From NCBI GenBank assembly GCA_029820945.1, contig JALGUJ010000017.1:1-53929 (forward strand): a DNA stretch of 53,929 nt, given 5' to 3'. This DNA is from Candidatus Zipacnadia bacterium (GTDB lineage Bacteria > Armatimonadota > Zipacnadia > Zipacnadales > UBA5352). The position numbers and the translations under genes are program-made. Every line of letters begins with the position of its first letter. Position 1 is the stretch's first letter. The notes beneath the pieces were generated by a model. That model searched no databases. It saw only the letters and a program-made list of their open reading frames with translations, and was not told the DNA's origin. Positions 1 to 8,002 of the stretch are shown one piece after another.

Positions 1-749
1 CGCTCGATGCCGCGGCGATGAAAGGCGGACGGGCGCTGCTCGGTGAGGGCGGCTGGGCGCTCCGCGTGGCGGTGACTTCGGCCTCGGGCCGCGATGAGGC
101 GAACTTCTGCGGGGTGAGCGCGGCCGGCGACGAGGCGGACGCCCCCAACCCTCCTGCGCCGCTGAACGGGCCGGACCTGCGCTTCATCTCGCCCGACGGA
201 GCGCGCCTGGCGCTGGACTTCCGCCGCGGTGACGCCGCGGGGCAGGAGTGGGAGATCGAGGTGGCCGCCCCCGCCGGGGAGGTCACGACTGTGCGCTGCC
301 CGGACCTGTCGCCGCTGCCGGGCGACCTTGGCGTGCTGCTGCTGGACCGCGATGCGGGCAGAACCGTCTCCATGCGCACCACCGCGGGTTACGGCTTCGT
401 GGCGGGCGAGACCCCCCGGCGGCTGCTGCTGCGCGTGGTTCCCGCAGCCAGCACGCTCTGCCTGAGCGCGGTCACGGCTCAGCAGACGGCTCCGCGCCGG
501 GCGGCGATCACTTACGCACTCTCGGCGCCGGCGGCCGTGATCGTGGACCTGCACAACATCGCCGGGCGGCGCGTCGCCCGCATCGCGGCATCCGAGGCCG
601 CGGACGCGGGGGTGCAGTCGCTATCGTGGGACCTGCGATCCGACCGGGGGACGGCGGTGCCGGCCGGACGCTACCTCGTCCGGGTCACGGCGCGCTCGGA
701 GGACGGCCAGCAGGTCAACGCGCTTGCGGCGCTCAGCGTCGCCCGGTAG
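1..749 (+). CDS. C-terminal part of a secreted protein with a FlgD-like Ig domain (5' end outside window)
   Basis: The reading frame is open to the left edge, so only the last ~248 residues are seen. The final ~75 residues (from about nt 515) have the pattern of FlgD-Ig or secretion-tail domains: a YALS segment, a DLHNIAGRRVARI strand pair, then WDLRSDRGTAVPAGRYLVRV and a final strand. Such domains end many large exported proteins in Planctomycetes, Armatimonadota and related groups. The part before it is rich in beta-strand-like and Pro/Ala/Gly stretches and I do not recognise it. It converges on the ytxH-like gene, with a GC hairpin between them. The cell-surface role is inferred from the C-terminal domain alone. 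Confidence 0.7.
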   Translation, partial: LDAAAMKGGRALLGEGGWALRVAVTSASGRDEANFCGVSAAGDEADAPNPPAPLNGPDLRFISPDGARLALDFRRGDAAGQEWEIEVAAPAGEVTTVRCPDLSPLPGDLGVLLLDRDAGRTVSMRTTAGYGFVAGETPRRLLLRVVPAASTLCLSAVTAQQTAPRRAAITYALSAPAAVIVDLHNIAGRRVARIAASEAADAGVQSLSWDLRSDRGTAVPAGRYLVRVTARSEDGQQVNALAALSVAR

Positions 750-826
750 CGCGGCCTGCCCATCTCCATCCCGGGGACGGGCGCGCGAATGGCCGCCCGC
801 GGGGCGGCGGCGTGCGCGAAATGCGC

Positions 827-852
827 GGAGCCCGGCGCAATGGCCGGGCTCC
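827..852. terminator. GC hairpin between convergent genes
   Basis: A perfect 10-bp inverted repeat, GGAGCCCGGC / GCCGGGCTCC, has a 6-base loop. It lies between the stop of the secreted-protein gene and the stop of the YtxH gene. There is no real T-run on the plus side. On the minus strand the stem is followed by GCATTT, so it could end the YtxH transcript. Function is inferred from position. Confidence 0.5.
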
Positions 853-876
853 GGCAGGATGCTCCGGAAGCGGCGA

Positions 877-1197
877 TCAGGCCTCCTCCACCGCCTCATC
901 GGCGTCCTCGACCTCGATCTGCCGTCCCTCCTCCGCGCCCTCGATGTCCTCCTCGTGGTGCTTGGAGATATGCTCGTCCACTCTGGCGCGGAGCTCCTCG
1001 TACTTGGTGCCCATCTGTGCCCTCAGCTCCTCGGCGCGCTGCTTCGCCCGCGTTGCCGCGTCGCCGAGCTCGCTTCGCAGCTCGTGGCCGGACTTGGGGG
1101 CGAGCAGGAGAGCCGTCGCCGCACCCACGACCGCGCCCAGGGCCATCGCGCCCAGAAGCGCCATCGCGTCTCGGACATCACCATCATCTTGTGCCAT
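877..1197 (-). CDS. YtxH-domain small membrane protein
   Basis: A 106-residue protein. Residues ~10-32 form one hydrophobic Gly/Ala-rich helix (ALLGAMALGAVVGAATALLL) followed at once by APKSG, the hallmark of the YtxH family (gas-vesicle/stress-related, function poorly known). The rest is a charged helix, likely coiled coil (TRAKQRAEELRAQMGTKYEE), ending in an acidic tail. I chose the ATG at 1197 because AGGAGG lies 9 nt upstream and the YtxH signature begins directly after it; the longer frame has no family similarity. It lies 44 nt downstream of tyrS and may be co-transcribed with it. Confidence 0.75.
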   Translation of the reverse strand: MAQDDGDVRDAMALLGAMALGAVVGAATALLLAPKSGHELRSELGDAATRAKQRAEELRAQMGTKYEELRARVDEHISKHHEEDIEGAEEGRQIEVEDADEAVEEA

Positions 1198-1241
1198 GTG
1201 GAACCGCCTCCTCATCCCGTCATGCTCGCCACAGATGCCGC

Positions 1242-2450
1242 TCATTCGAGGCGAATCTTCGCGAAGGTGCGCTTGCCCACCTGCAGCACGTCGCCGTCGC
1301 TGACCTCGAGGTTCGCGGTCTCGTCCTCGACCCTCGCGTTGTTGAGCCGCACTGCGCCCTGGCGGATCAGCCGCCGCGCCTCGGAGTTGGATGACGCGCC
1401 GCCGCAGCCCGTGACCAGCGTCACGACCCACACGCGACCGTCCTCGAGGTCGTCCTTCCGGACCTGAAGCTCGGGCATCTCGGAGGGCAGCTCGCCCCGG
1501 CTGAAGACCTGCTCGAACTCCCGCTGCGCCCGCCTGGCCGATTCGGCGTCGTGGTAGCGCTCGACGATGCTCCGCGCCAGGCGCTTCTTGGCCTCCATCG
1601 GGTGCAGCTCACCCGACTGCATCTGCCGGTCGATCCGCGCCGCACCGTCGAAGCCGGCGTCGGTCAGCAGCGCATAGTACTGCGGCAGGGCCTCGTCGGG
1701 GATCGACATGAGCTTGCCGAACATCTCCTCGGGCGGCTCGGCGATCCCGACGTAGTTGCCCAGCGACTTGCTCATCTTCTCCGTGCCGTCGGTGCCGACC
1801 AGCAGCGTCCAGGTCGCCGCAACCTGCGGCTGCATGTCGTAGGCGCGCATGATGTCGCGGCCCACCAGGAGGTTGAAGAGCTGGTCCGTGCCGCCCACCT
1901 CCACGTCCGCCTTGACTGCCACAGAGTCGTAGCCCTGCACCAGCGGGTAGAGGATCTCCACGATGGAGATCGGCGTCTCGTTGGCCATGCGCGTGGCGAA
2001 GTCGTCGCGCTCGAGCATCCGGGCCACCGTGTAGCGCGAGGCGAGCTTGACGATGCCGTCGCTGCCCAGCGGCTCCAGCCACTCGGAGTTGTAGCGGATC
2101 TCGCAGGCCTCGATGTCCAGGATCTTGTCGGCCTGCTCGGCGAAGGTCGCCGCGTTGCGCTCGATCTGCTCCTGCGAGAGCATCGGCCTGGTCTTCGAGC
2201 GCCCGCTGGGGTCGCCGATGCGGCCGGTGAAGTCGCCGATGATGAAGATCACCCGGTGCCCCAGCTCCTGGAAACGGCGCAGCCGCATCATCGGCACGCT
2301 GTGGCCCAGATGCAGGTCCGGCGCCGACGGGTCCGCACCGTACTTGATGCGCAGCGGCCGCCCGAGCTTCAGCTTCTCCAGCAGCTCCTCGCGCGAGTGC
2401 ACCTCCGATGCGTCACCGACCAGATGCTCCAGTTGCTCCTCGGCTGTCAT
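1242..2450 (-). CDS. tyrS: tyrosyl-tRNA synthetase
   Basis: A class I aminoacyl-tRNA synthetase that charges tRNA-Tyr in the cytoplasm. The 402-residue length is normal. The HIGH-type motif HLGH is at residues 47-50, preceded by IKYGADPSAPDL. The tyrosine-binding segment LVQGYDSVAVKADVEVGGTDQ is at ~170-190, KMSKS is at 225-229, and an S4-like RNA-binding domain occupies the last ~65 residues (SEARRLIRQGAVRLNN). The QGYDS/GGTDQ pattern fits the TyrZ-like branch of bacterial TyrRS. I chose the ATG at 2450, with GGAGGAA 8 nt upstream, over the upstream in-frame start at 2480. The ~110-nt leader is too short for a T-box and shows none; it holds a heptamer repeat instead. Confidence 0.95.
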   Translation of the reverse strand: MTAEEQLEHLVGDASEVHSREELLEKLKLGRPLRIKYGADPSAPDLHLGHSVPMMRLRRFQELGHRVIFIIGDFTGRIGDPSGRSKTRPMLSQEQIERNAATFAEQADKILDIEACEIRYNSEWLEPLGSDGIVKLASRYTVARMLERDDFATRMANETPISIVEILYPLVQGYDSVAVKADVEVGGTDQLFNLLVGRDIMRAYDMQPQVAATWTLLVGTDGTEKMSKSLGNYVGIAEPPEEMFGKLMSIPDEALPQYYALLTDAGFDGAARIDRQMQSGELHPMEAKKRLARSIVERYHDAESARRAQREFEQVFSRGELPSEMPELQVRKDDLEDGRVWVVTLVTGCGGASSNSEARRLIRQGAVRLNNARVEDETANLEVSDGDVLQVGKRTFAKIRLE

Positions 2451-2478
2451 CGAGTCACTTCCTCCGGGCTCGCAGGAC

Positions 2479-2527
2479 ATCAGCGATCAGCTATCGGCGA
2501 TCGGCGGTCGGCAACCGGCGACGGGCA
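2479..2527. repeat. Seven tandem degenerate heptamers (ATCRGCG type)
   Basis: Seven consecutive 7-mers read ATCAGCG, ATCAGCT, ATCGGCG, ATCGGCG, GTCGGCA, ACCGGCG and ACGGGCA. They drift gradually from an AT-richer to a GC-richer form. They lie just upstream of tyrS, between it and the M48-like gene. Similar heptamer runs are common between genes in Planctomycetes, Chloroflexi and Acidobacteria. No function is assigned. Confidence 0.75.
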
Positions 2528-2562
2528 ACACTTCTACGCGGCGGAATCGGGCCCGGGCACGG

Positions 2563-4050
2563 TCACTGCCCCAGGCGTTCCAGCGCCGAGACGGCCTCTC
2601 CGTGCATCTCGCTGCCCTCGGCGGTGAGGTTCGCGGTCGCCGTGAACTCCTGGACGGCGCTCTCGTTGTCGCCCTGCGCCACCTTCACCCATCCGAGCAG
2701 GTAGTGTGCCTCCGCGACCGTCGGATCGCGGAGAAGCAGGTCCTGAAGCACGCGCTCCGCCTTCTCGTACTCCTCGCGCTCCTTGTGGATTCTCGCGACT
2801 TCCAGCATCCCCTGCACCGTCTCGTCCACGGGCGCCGCCTGGTCCCCCTCACCCGCCGCAGGCTCCCCCTCGGCCGGCGGCTCATCCCCGGGCTCGGGCG
2901 CCTCGTCGTCGGCGGCAGCCTCGTCCGGTGGGAGAGGCTCAGGGAGGACGGCGTCCTCCGTCGGCGGCGGCGCCTGGGGGTCGAACTGCTGCGCCGGACG
3001 CGCGCCCGGCTCGCCTACCGGAGTGGCGGCGGGCTCCTGGGGAGCCCCCAGGACCACGGTGATGGCGATGGTCAGCGGCGCCAGCCACAGCCCCGCCAGC
3101 ATGCCGATGACCACATGCGGGATGACTCCGGGCGAGGCCGGATCGGGAGCATCGCCCACCACCGGAACGTCCAAGTCGCCGACGATGGCCAGGCAGTTGG
3201 CGAACCGCCTCGAGTGCGTGAAGGTCACGACCTCTGTGATGCGCCGGCCCAGCGACCGATGGGCGTGGTGCAGCTCCGCCTCGATCAGCTCCCAGCCGTC
3301 CTCGTGCGCACCGTAGGTCATGTAGCGGTCCAGGCTGTCCGGCGGTAGGGCACGGGCGCCGGCGTCCGCGGCGGCCAGGGTTGAGAGCCAGTGCGCCACC
3401 GGCTCGGCGCCGCCCACGGCGACGGCGGCCGCGCGGTCGGCGGACAGCTCGGCGATGCGCGCCCACCAGCGCAGCGCGAGCCACGCCAGCGCGAAGGGCA
3501 CCGCCAGCACCGGGTGGACGAGCCGGGCGCGCAGCGGCAGGAGGACGGGCGTGAGCAGCCGCGCGTGTCCGCCCTTGAGCTGCGCCAGCTCGTGCGCCAT
3601 GGCCGCCTGCAGCTCGAGATCGCCCAGTTCGTCCAGCAGGCCCTCGGTGACGAAGATCTCCGGCCGGCCCCAGCCGATGGTGAAGCTGTCTGGCTCATCC
3701 AGGGGCAGCACGTGGATCGGCGGCGTGCCGGGGGCCGAGAGCCGCTCGGCGGCGCGCTCCGCGGCCTGATGCAGGCGCGCGTGCCGCGTCGGGCCCGCCG
3801 TGCGCGCGGCGTCCCGCAGCCGGCTCCTGTGTTCACGGATGCGCAGAATCCCCGCCAGCGCGCCGACATTGAACAGCGCCAGCAGCCCGACCCCGACCGG
3901 CACGGCCACATACGCGCCCAGAGGCCGGACGATCAGCAGCCACACCGGCACTGCCTCGGCCAGCAGCACGAGTGTGGCCGCGGACCAGACCGCCGCCACC
4001 AGGGACGGCGGCTCCGCGGGATGTCTGTAGTCCGTTACCCTCAGCCTCAT
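2563..4050 (-). CDS. M48-like membrane protein with C-terminal TPR; zinc motif altered to HELAQ
   Basis: A 495-residue protein. Two hydrophobic segments lie at ~20-75, followed by an M48/BlaR1-like peptidase region: IHVLPLDEPDSFTIG, then MAHELAQLKGGH at ~151-162, another membrane segment around 180-195, and AELSADRAAA with Glu201. M48 enzymes need HExxH plus a downstream Glu. Here His153, Glu154 and Glu201 are in place, but the second His is Gln157 (CAG at 3580-3582). Another membrane segment lies near 310-330, then a long Pro/Glu/Ala linker (~340-405) and one or two TPR-like repeats to the end (EKAERVLQDLLLRDPTVAEA, then HYLLGWVKVAQGD). It may be a non-catalytic M48 relative or use an altered metal site. 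No strong ribosome-binding site is visible. Confidence 0.75.
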   Translation of the reverse strand: MRLRVTDYRHPAEPPSLVAAVWSAATLVLLAEAVPVWLLIVRPLGAYVAVPVGVGLLALFNVGALAGILRIREHRSRLRDAARTAGPTRHARLHQAAERAAERLSAPGTPPIHVLPLDEPDSFTIGWGRPEIFVTEGLLDELGDLELQAAMAHELAQLKGGHARLLTPVLLPLRARLVHPVLAVPFALAWLALRWWARIAELSADRAAAVAVGGAEPVAHWLSTLAAADAGARALPPDSLDRYMTYGAHEDGWELIEAELHHAHRSLGRRITEVVTFTHSRRFANCLAIVGDLDVPVVGDAPDPASPGVIPHVVIGMLAGLWLAPLTIAITVVLGAPQEPAATPVGEPGARPAQQFDPQAPPPTEDAVLPEPLPPDEAAADDEAPEPGDEPPAEGEPAAGEGDQAAPVDETVQGMLEVARIHKEREEYEKAERVLQDLLLRDPTVAEAHYLLGWVKVAQGDNESAVQEFTATANLTAEGSEMHGEAVSALERLGQ

Positions 4051-4385
4051 GCTCGTTCACATCACCGGTCGCCGCAATGCCTCGAGCCCGGGACACTCGG
4101 ATCCACGCGGATCGCGCCATCGGGGGAGAGCTCCCCGCGGGCGTCAGGGAAGCGTTCATTGATCAGCGGCAGAGCCGCCGCGGACGCCCTGGGCCTGGCG
4201 GCATGGTCATCGCAGGGCGCGTCGTCCCGGTCCGGCGGTGCGAAGCGCATGACGCCAGCGCACGGCTCAGCGCGAGTCTCACCGCTACAGAACACGGCCG
4301 TCAGGCACCGGACAGCGGGCGGTCGTGGTGCACCGCCCGCCGTGCGGAGCTTGTCTCGTCCGACGCCCCATACCGGCCCGTCCGG
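4051..4385. other. Non-coding interval (335 nt)
   Basis: It lies between the M48-like gene and a secreted hypothetical, both on the minus strand. It contains an ATCCGCGTGGATCC-like stretch (about 4087-4110, minus strand) resembling the dispersed ATCCGTG-type repeats of related genomes, and a GC hairpin at 4315-4340. A 77-codon minus-strand frame (4062-4295) has no ribosome-binding site and no recognisable similarity. I see no clear promoter for the M48-like gene. Confidence 0.5.
4315..4340 (-). terminator. GC hairpin downstream of the secreted hypothetical
   Basis: Perfect 9-bp arms GCGGGCGGT / ACCGCCCGC enclose an 8-base loop, 45 nt past the stop of the 4386-5225 gene. There is no U-run, so terminator function is only a positional guess. 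Confidence 0.4.
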
Positions 4386-5225
4386 CTACTGCCCGATAGG
4401 CAGTGGCACGATGAGGAACCTGACCTGCATCGGCTTGCCCGTCTCCGGGTTGATCACCTCGAACGTGATGATCGCCGGCTGTCCGCTGGCGAAGACCTCG
4501 CCCGCGGGGAGCGACTCGATGGTCGGGGCGGCCGTGACCGATACCGTGGGCACCGGCCCGGTGGTCTCAGCCGGGCCCTCGGTCTCGGGCTCGACCGTCA
4601 CGACATCCTCGCCCGTTGGCTCGGGCGCCGGTGCCTCGCCGGTCGGAGCCGGCTCGGCGGTCTCCGTTGTCTCGGTGCCCTCCGCCGGCGTCGGCGGCTC
4701 CTCTGCGGGCGTCGGCGGCGGCCCGGCGCCGATGGTCAGAGCGGTCATCAGGTTGTCGGGCGAGAAGTTGGCGCCCGCCATCGGGAAGGCGTAGACCTTC
4801 TTCGGTGTGCCGTCCGCCTGCTCCACGATCAGCGACGTCGCGTGCACCAGCCAGCCCGGCGTGCCGGTCACCACCTCGCCGGCGTGCGTGGTGACGGTGA
4901 GCTTGGTGATCTTCCACTTCGGGTCCTCATCGGTGCCGGTCTTCGTCCACTCGGCGTCGATGGCCGCGATGTCCGTGGCCTGGATGTTGCGCTCGTCCCC
5001 GTTGACCTTGACGGCGATGTAGCCGCCGTCCTGCAGGCGCGAGCCGATCTCGGCGCCCGGGACGATCCCCAGTTGCGCGGTGAGGATCAGGCCGCTGATG
5101 GTCTCCCCACTGCGTAGCGTGATGGTCCCCTCCAGCCGTGGGCCGACGGGGTCGGTGGCCACGGCCGTGCCGGCCATGACGCCGATCAACATGACCACCA
5201 TCAGCAGCGTGCTCGTCGTGCGCAT
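4386..5225 (-). CDS. Secreted hypothetical protein with Pro/Thr/Glu linker
   Basis: I do not recognise the family. The ATG at 5225 has GAGGTGA about 6 nt upstream and opens a clear signal peptide (MRTTSTLLMVVMLIGVMAGT, then AVA before the mature start). The mature part begins with a compact beta-rich domain of ~140 residues (EGTITLRSGETISGLIL, VKVNGDERNIQATDI, THAGEVVTGTPGWLVHATSL). Its paired strands about the cell envelope resemble domains where a small-molecule or surface response is tuned, but that is only an impression. Next comes a low-complexity Pro/Thr/Glu/Ala stretch (~175-230), then a final beta segment (FASGQPAIITFEVINPETGK). It is predicted to be periplasmic or extracellular. Confidence 0.6.
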   Translation of the reverse strand: MRTTSTLLMVVMLIGVMAGTAVATDPVGPRLEGTITLRSGETISGLILTAQLGIVPGAEIGSRLQDGGYIAVKVNGDERNIQATDIAAIDAEWTKTGTDEDPKWKITKLTVTTHAGEVVTGTPGWLVHATSLIVEQADGTPKKVYAFPMAGANFSPDNLMTALTIGAGPPPTPAEEPPTPAEGTETTETAEPAPTGEAPAPEPTGEDVVTVEPETEGPAETTGPVPTVSVTAAPTIESLPAGEVFASGQPAIITFEVINPETGKPMQVRFLIVPLPIGQ

Positions 5226-5337
5226 ACGACTCACCTCGCTTGCCTTCGGTGTACCGCGTTGCGGTGCTGGTTCTCGTGCACAGCCCCCTGAAGCGGTCGG
5301 CTCTCCCCGCCCCCAACGGCCTCCGCGCACCGCTCGC

Positions 5338-6327
5338 TCAGTGTCGCTTCCTCGCCACCAGTGTCTCCACAAATGCCTCGATCCGGAGCCTGCTGCGGGC
5401 GTCCAGGGGCCCGGGGTTCTCGCCTTCGAGCGACAGCATTGGCACGGCCAGCGAGCGCTTGAGCAGCAGGTCCTGTATCTGCCGGAAGCAGAAGGCCTGC
5501 GTGTAGTGGATCACACCGTCGATCTCCCGCAGCTCGATCTGTGCCCGGAGATCATCGATGCGCCCGGAGAGCCGGTAGGGATACGTGTAGCGCCGGTACT
5601 GCTTCAGCAGGTCGCAGTCGAGGCAGTCGGCCATGGTGAACTGCCGCTGCATCTCGTTGAGCACGACCCCGGCGCCCAGCCCCTGGATGAAATCGTAAAG
5701 GTCACTGTAGATGGTCGGCACCCCGGCCACGCCGATGCGCACCGTGGGCTCGACGGGCGTGCGCCCTCGAGCGCGGTCCAGGAACTCATCGACCTCGGCC
5801 TCGAACTGCTCCGGGTTGCCCTTGAAGTCGCTGCAACACACCTGATAATAGTGGTTTTCCCAGCCATTGACAAGGCCGCCGCGCCACGTCAGCCGGTCGA
5901 TCTCGGCCACCTTGGCCCGCAGCGGCGCCAGTCGCCGGCGCTGCTCCTCGGCCTCCTCCCAGCCGACGCCGAAGTGATCGGCCAGGCGCCTCATCTGCGC
6001 GCGCAGCAGGTCCGGGTCTCGGTCGTACGGGTAGGCGAAGGGGATAATCCTCACGCCTGCCTCGGCGAGCGTCTCGATCATGGCGTGCGTCTGCGCGCAG
6101 TCGCCCTGCGTGACCGCCACGACGACCGGGATCTCGTGCTTGAGCGCCGCCGCGTAGATTCCCTTGATCCATGCGCAGGCCGTGCGCGGGTAGCCGTCCA
6201 TCTCCGCCCGCGCCACCAGCCTGGCCGGATCCTCGTCGGTGATGAAGATGTTGTTGAGGTCCACCGGCTCCGCGCCGGCGGCGAGGATCATCTCAACGGG
6301 AATTGTGGTCGTCAGGCCTATCCTCAT
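5338..6327 (-). CDS. 2-hydroxyacyl-CoA dehydratase D-component-like protein
   Basis: A 329-residue protein from the ATG at 6327; a GTG 24 nt upstream is possible. It fits the HgdB/BcrC-type fold: MRIGLTTTIPVEMILAAGAE with the family's 'E-(I/M)-xx-A-G-A-x-P' opening, then CAWIKG, QGDCAQ, a helical WEEAEEQRRRLAPLRAKVAE insert, VRIGVAGVPTIYSDLYDFI as the second Rossmann-like half, and HYTQAFCFRQ near the end. Cys residues at the expected places could hold a [4Fe-4S] cluster. Known members dehydrate 2-hydroxyacyl-CoA or reduce aromatic-CoA with an ATP-driven activator; no activator gene lies here. Its position after DUF366 and queE suggests a different substrate, perhaps a 7-deazapurine or other redox step. 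That is inference. Confidence 0.7.
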   Translation of the reverse strand: MRIGLTTTIPVEMILAAGAEPVDLNNIFITDEDPARLVARAEMDGYPRTACAWIKGIYAAALKHEIPVVVAVTQGDCAQTHAMIETLAEAGVRIIPFAYPYDRDPDLLRAQMRRLADHFGVGWEEAEEQRRRLAPLRAKVAEIDRLTWRGGLVNGWENHYYQVCCSDFKGNPEQFEAEVDEFLDRARGRTPVEPTVRIGVAGVPTIYSDLYDFIQGLGAGVVLNEMQRQFTMADCLDCDLLKQYRRYTYPYRLSGRIDDLRAQIELREIDGVIHYTQAFCFRQIQDLLLKRSLAVPMLSLEGENPGPLDARSRLRIEAFVETLVARKRH

Positions 6328-6467
6328 GGTGGGTGCGGCCGGGCCGGGCACTGGCGATCACCAACTGGCCGGCGGCTCCCCGTCGCTGCGCCGCCCCGTC
6401 CTCCGGCCTGTTGCCGTTGCGTCAACGGTCACCGCGGACTCGCAGCTCAGCGCTGCGCCGAGCCGCG

Positions 6468-7361
6468 CTACCTAAGTCCCAGCGCCCTGTGTATCTGCGG
6501 CATCACGCGCACGTCGCGCAGGCGTCGCAGGGCGATGGCGCGGAAGCGGATGAGGTCCAGCCCCGTGGGCGGACGCACGTCGTTGACCGGAGTGACGGGC
6601 TGCAGGAACACCGGGCAGCCCGGGTCGATGTCGGCGAGCTGCTCGAAGACGCCCGTCATCTCCTCCTCGGTCGCGTCCTCGGTCACCACGATCTTGACGA
6701 AGGCCCGCTTCTGCTGGGCCAGCCGCAGGAACTCCCGGCGCGCCTCAGCGTCTATCGGCCGGCCCATCGCGCTGTCGAGCTTGAAGTCCGCGGCGACCCA
6801 GTCGATGGCGCGCAGCACGCGCTGGAGGTCGCCGGGCCTCTGCCCGTTGGTCTCAAGCATAATCGGCAGCTCCAGCTCCCGCAGCGTCGCCGCCAGGGCG
6901 GCCACGAACTCGGGATGCATCAGCGGCTCCCCGCCGGTCAGGGAGATGGAGTGGATCGCCCGCTCCTCGTCGGCCTCGACGATGCGCCGCACCGCCTCCG
7001 CGGCGTCCTGCACGCGGGCCGGGTTCGCGATGCTGTACCCGCGCACCCCCGGTCGGGTCTGGCACCAGCAGTCGCCCTCGTGGTGCAGGGCCTCGGGCGT
7101 GTCGCACCACGGGCAGCCGAGGTCGCAGCCGGCGAAGCGCACGAACACCTGCTGCAGGCCGGCGAACAGGCCCTCGCCCTGGATGGAGGTGAAGATCTCC
7201 ACCAGCGGAGCGCGAACCGAGCTGTCCAGCTCGGCCAGCAGCTCCGCCCCCGTCGGCTCCTGCGGGACCGGCTCGCGGGTCGCCGCCTCGTCCCCCAACG
7301 TCTCCGAGAGCTCGCGCCCGGCGGCCCGCGTGTCCTGTTGGCTTTGGTCGGGCGCGGTCAT
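6468..7361 (-). CDS. queE: QueE-like radical SAM protein (7-carboxy-7-deazaguanine synthase family)
   Basis: A 297-residue protein. Residues 1-50 are an extra, low-complexity N-terminal extension. Then comes VEIFTSIQGEGLFAGLQQVF, the QueE opening, and the radical-SAM cluster motif C79-x3-C83-x2-C86 (CDLGCPWC) followed by DT. An insert, HEGDCWCQTRPGVRGYS, holds two more Cys. SLTGGEPLMHP is the GGE motif that binds SAM, and DFKLDS is seen near the middle. QueE makes 7-carboxy-7-deazaguanine from 6-carboxytetrahydropterin on the way to preQ0 and queuosine. The start overlaps the end of the DUF366 gene by 4 nt, so the two are translationally coupled. No queC, queD or queF is visible nearby, so the substrate is inferred from family membership. 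Confidence 0.85.
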   Translation of the reverse strand: MTAPDQSQQDTRAAGRELSETLGDEAATREPVPQEPTGAELLAELDSSVRAPLVEIFTSIQGEGLFAGLQQVFVRFAGCDLGCPWCDTPEALHHEGDCWCQTRPGVRGYSIANPARVQDAAEAVRRIVEADEERAIHSISLTGGEPLMHPEFVAALAATLRELELPIMLETNGQRPGDLQRVLRAIDWVAADFKLDSAMGRPIDAEARREFLRLAQQKRAFVKIVVTEDATEEEMTGVFEQLADIDPGCPVFLQPVTPVNDVRPPTGLDLIRFRAIALRRLRDVRVMPQIHRALGLR

Positions 7362-7915
7362 GGGACTCCACGGACCTTGCAGGTGGCGAGGTCGATGTCG
7401 CTCAGCTCGGCCCTGTAGGCGTCAAGCAGCTCCTCGGCGAGGGCGGCGGGGCCCACGCCCAGCTCGTGGAGGCCGACCGCCGGCACCGGCGCCCCGGCCG
7501 GATCGACGTTGAGGCCCACGTGCATCACCGCGGACACGGGTGAGACCGTGGCGATGGAGACCGAGAGCTTCCGCTCGTCCAGGTAGAGGTCGTCGCCCTC
7601 GCGGCGGATGGCCGAGGTCACACCGCGCGCGGCCAGCCGCTCGGCGACCATGCAGATGAACAGGCGCTGGCGGAGGACGGCACGGTGCAGGTCGCGGTGG
7701 AAGTGCTCCGCGATGAAGTGCAGCATGCGCGCCGCCTCGATCGCCTCGCCGGCGGCGACGTCCGCCAGGTCCACCATCTCCGATAGCCCGACCCGGCAGG
7801 GCCCGATGAAGGCGACCATGGCGTCGCCCTGAAGGCCGAACCGGTCGAAGATCCAGTGGGAGCGGAGCTGGTGCCCCGTGTAGGCAAGCTCGTCAGGATG
7901 GAAGGCTGTCTGCAT
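7358..7915 (-). CDS. DUF366 family protein
   Basis: A 185-residue protein matching the DUF366 pattern along its length: QLRSHWIFDRFGLQGDAMVA, GPC, the SEMVDLADV segment, MLHFIAEHF, RQRLFICM, GDDLYLDERKLSVSIATVSP, and a C-terminal Y-x-x-E...KVR helix. DUF366 is known mainly from archaea and some thermophilic or deep-branching bacteria, and its reaction is unknown to me; the RKLSVSIAT segment resembles the Lys-containing core of biotin/lipoate ligase-like folds. It is the first gene of a three-gene unit with queE and a 2-hydroxyacyl-CoA dehydratase-like gene, so a role in the same pathway is likely but not shown. Confidence 0.8.
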   Translation of the reverse strand: MQTAFHPDELAYTGHQLRSHWIFDRFGLQGDAMVAFIGPCRVGLSEMVDLADVAAGEAIEAARMLHFIAEHFHRDLHRAVLRQRLFICMVAERLAARGVTSAIRREGDDLYLDERKLSVSIATVSPVSAVMHVGLNVDPAGAPVPAVGLHELGVGPAALAEELLDAYRAELSDIDLATCKVRGVP

Positions 7916-7951
7916 CGCTACCCCGATACCCTTGTGGCCGCTGTCGCTTCA

Positions 7952-7981
7952 ATCATAGGCGCCTTGGGGCCGGGGCGTCAA
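7952..7981 (-). promoter_or_regulatory. Sigma-70-type promoter of the DUF366-queE operon
   Basis: Read on the minus strand: TTGACG (7981-7976), an 18-bp spacer, then TATGAT (7957-7952). The -10 box lies 36 nt before the DUF366 start. Confidence 0.65.
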
Positions 7982-7986
7982 CCGAC

Positions 7987-8002
7987 GGCGGCATCCAGAT
8001 TC
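7987..8002. repeat. Left inverted-repeat arm (copy 1 of dispersed motif GCATCCAGATTC)
   Basis: GGCGGCATCCAGATTC matches the reverse complement of the arm at 8319-8334 at 15 of 16 positions. The core is found again at 15756-15770. Confidence 0.7.

Noticed and set aside
2451..2562. T-box leader for tyrS
   Set aside because: The ~110-nt gap lacks the T-box sequence and specifier stem and holds heptamer repeats instead.
4062..4295. Small minus-strand frame of 77 codons
   Set aside because: No ribosome-binding site, no family pattern, and part of it reads through an ATCCGCGTGGATCC-like repeat.
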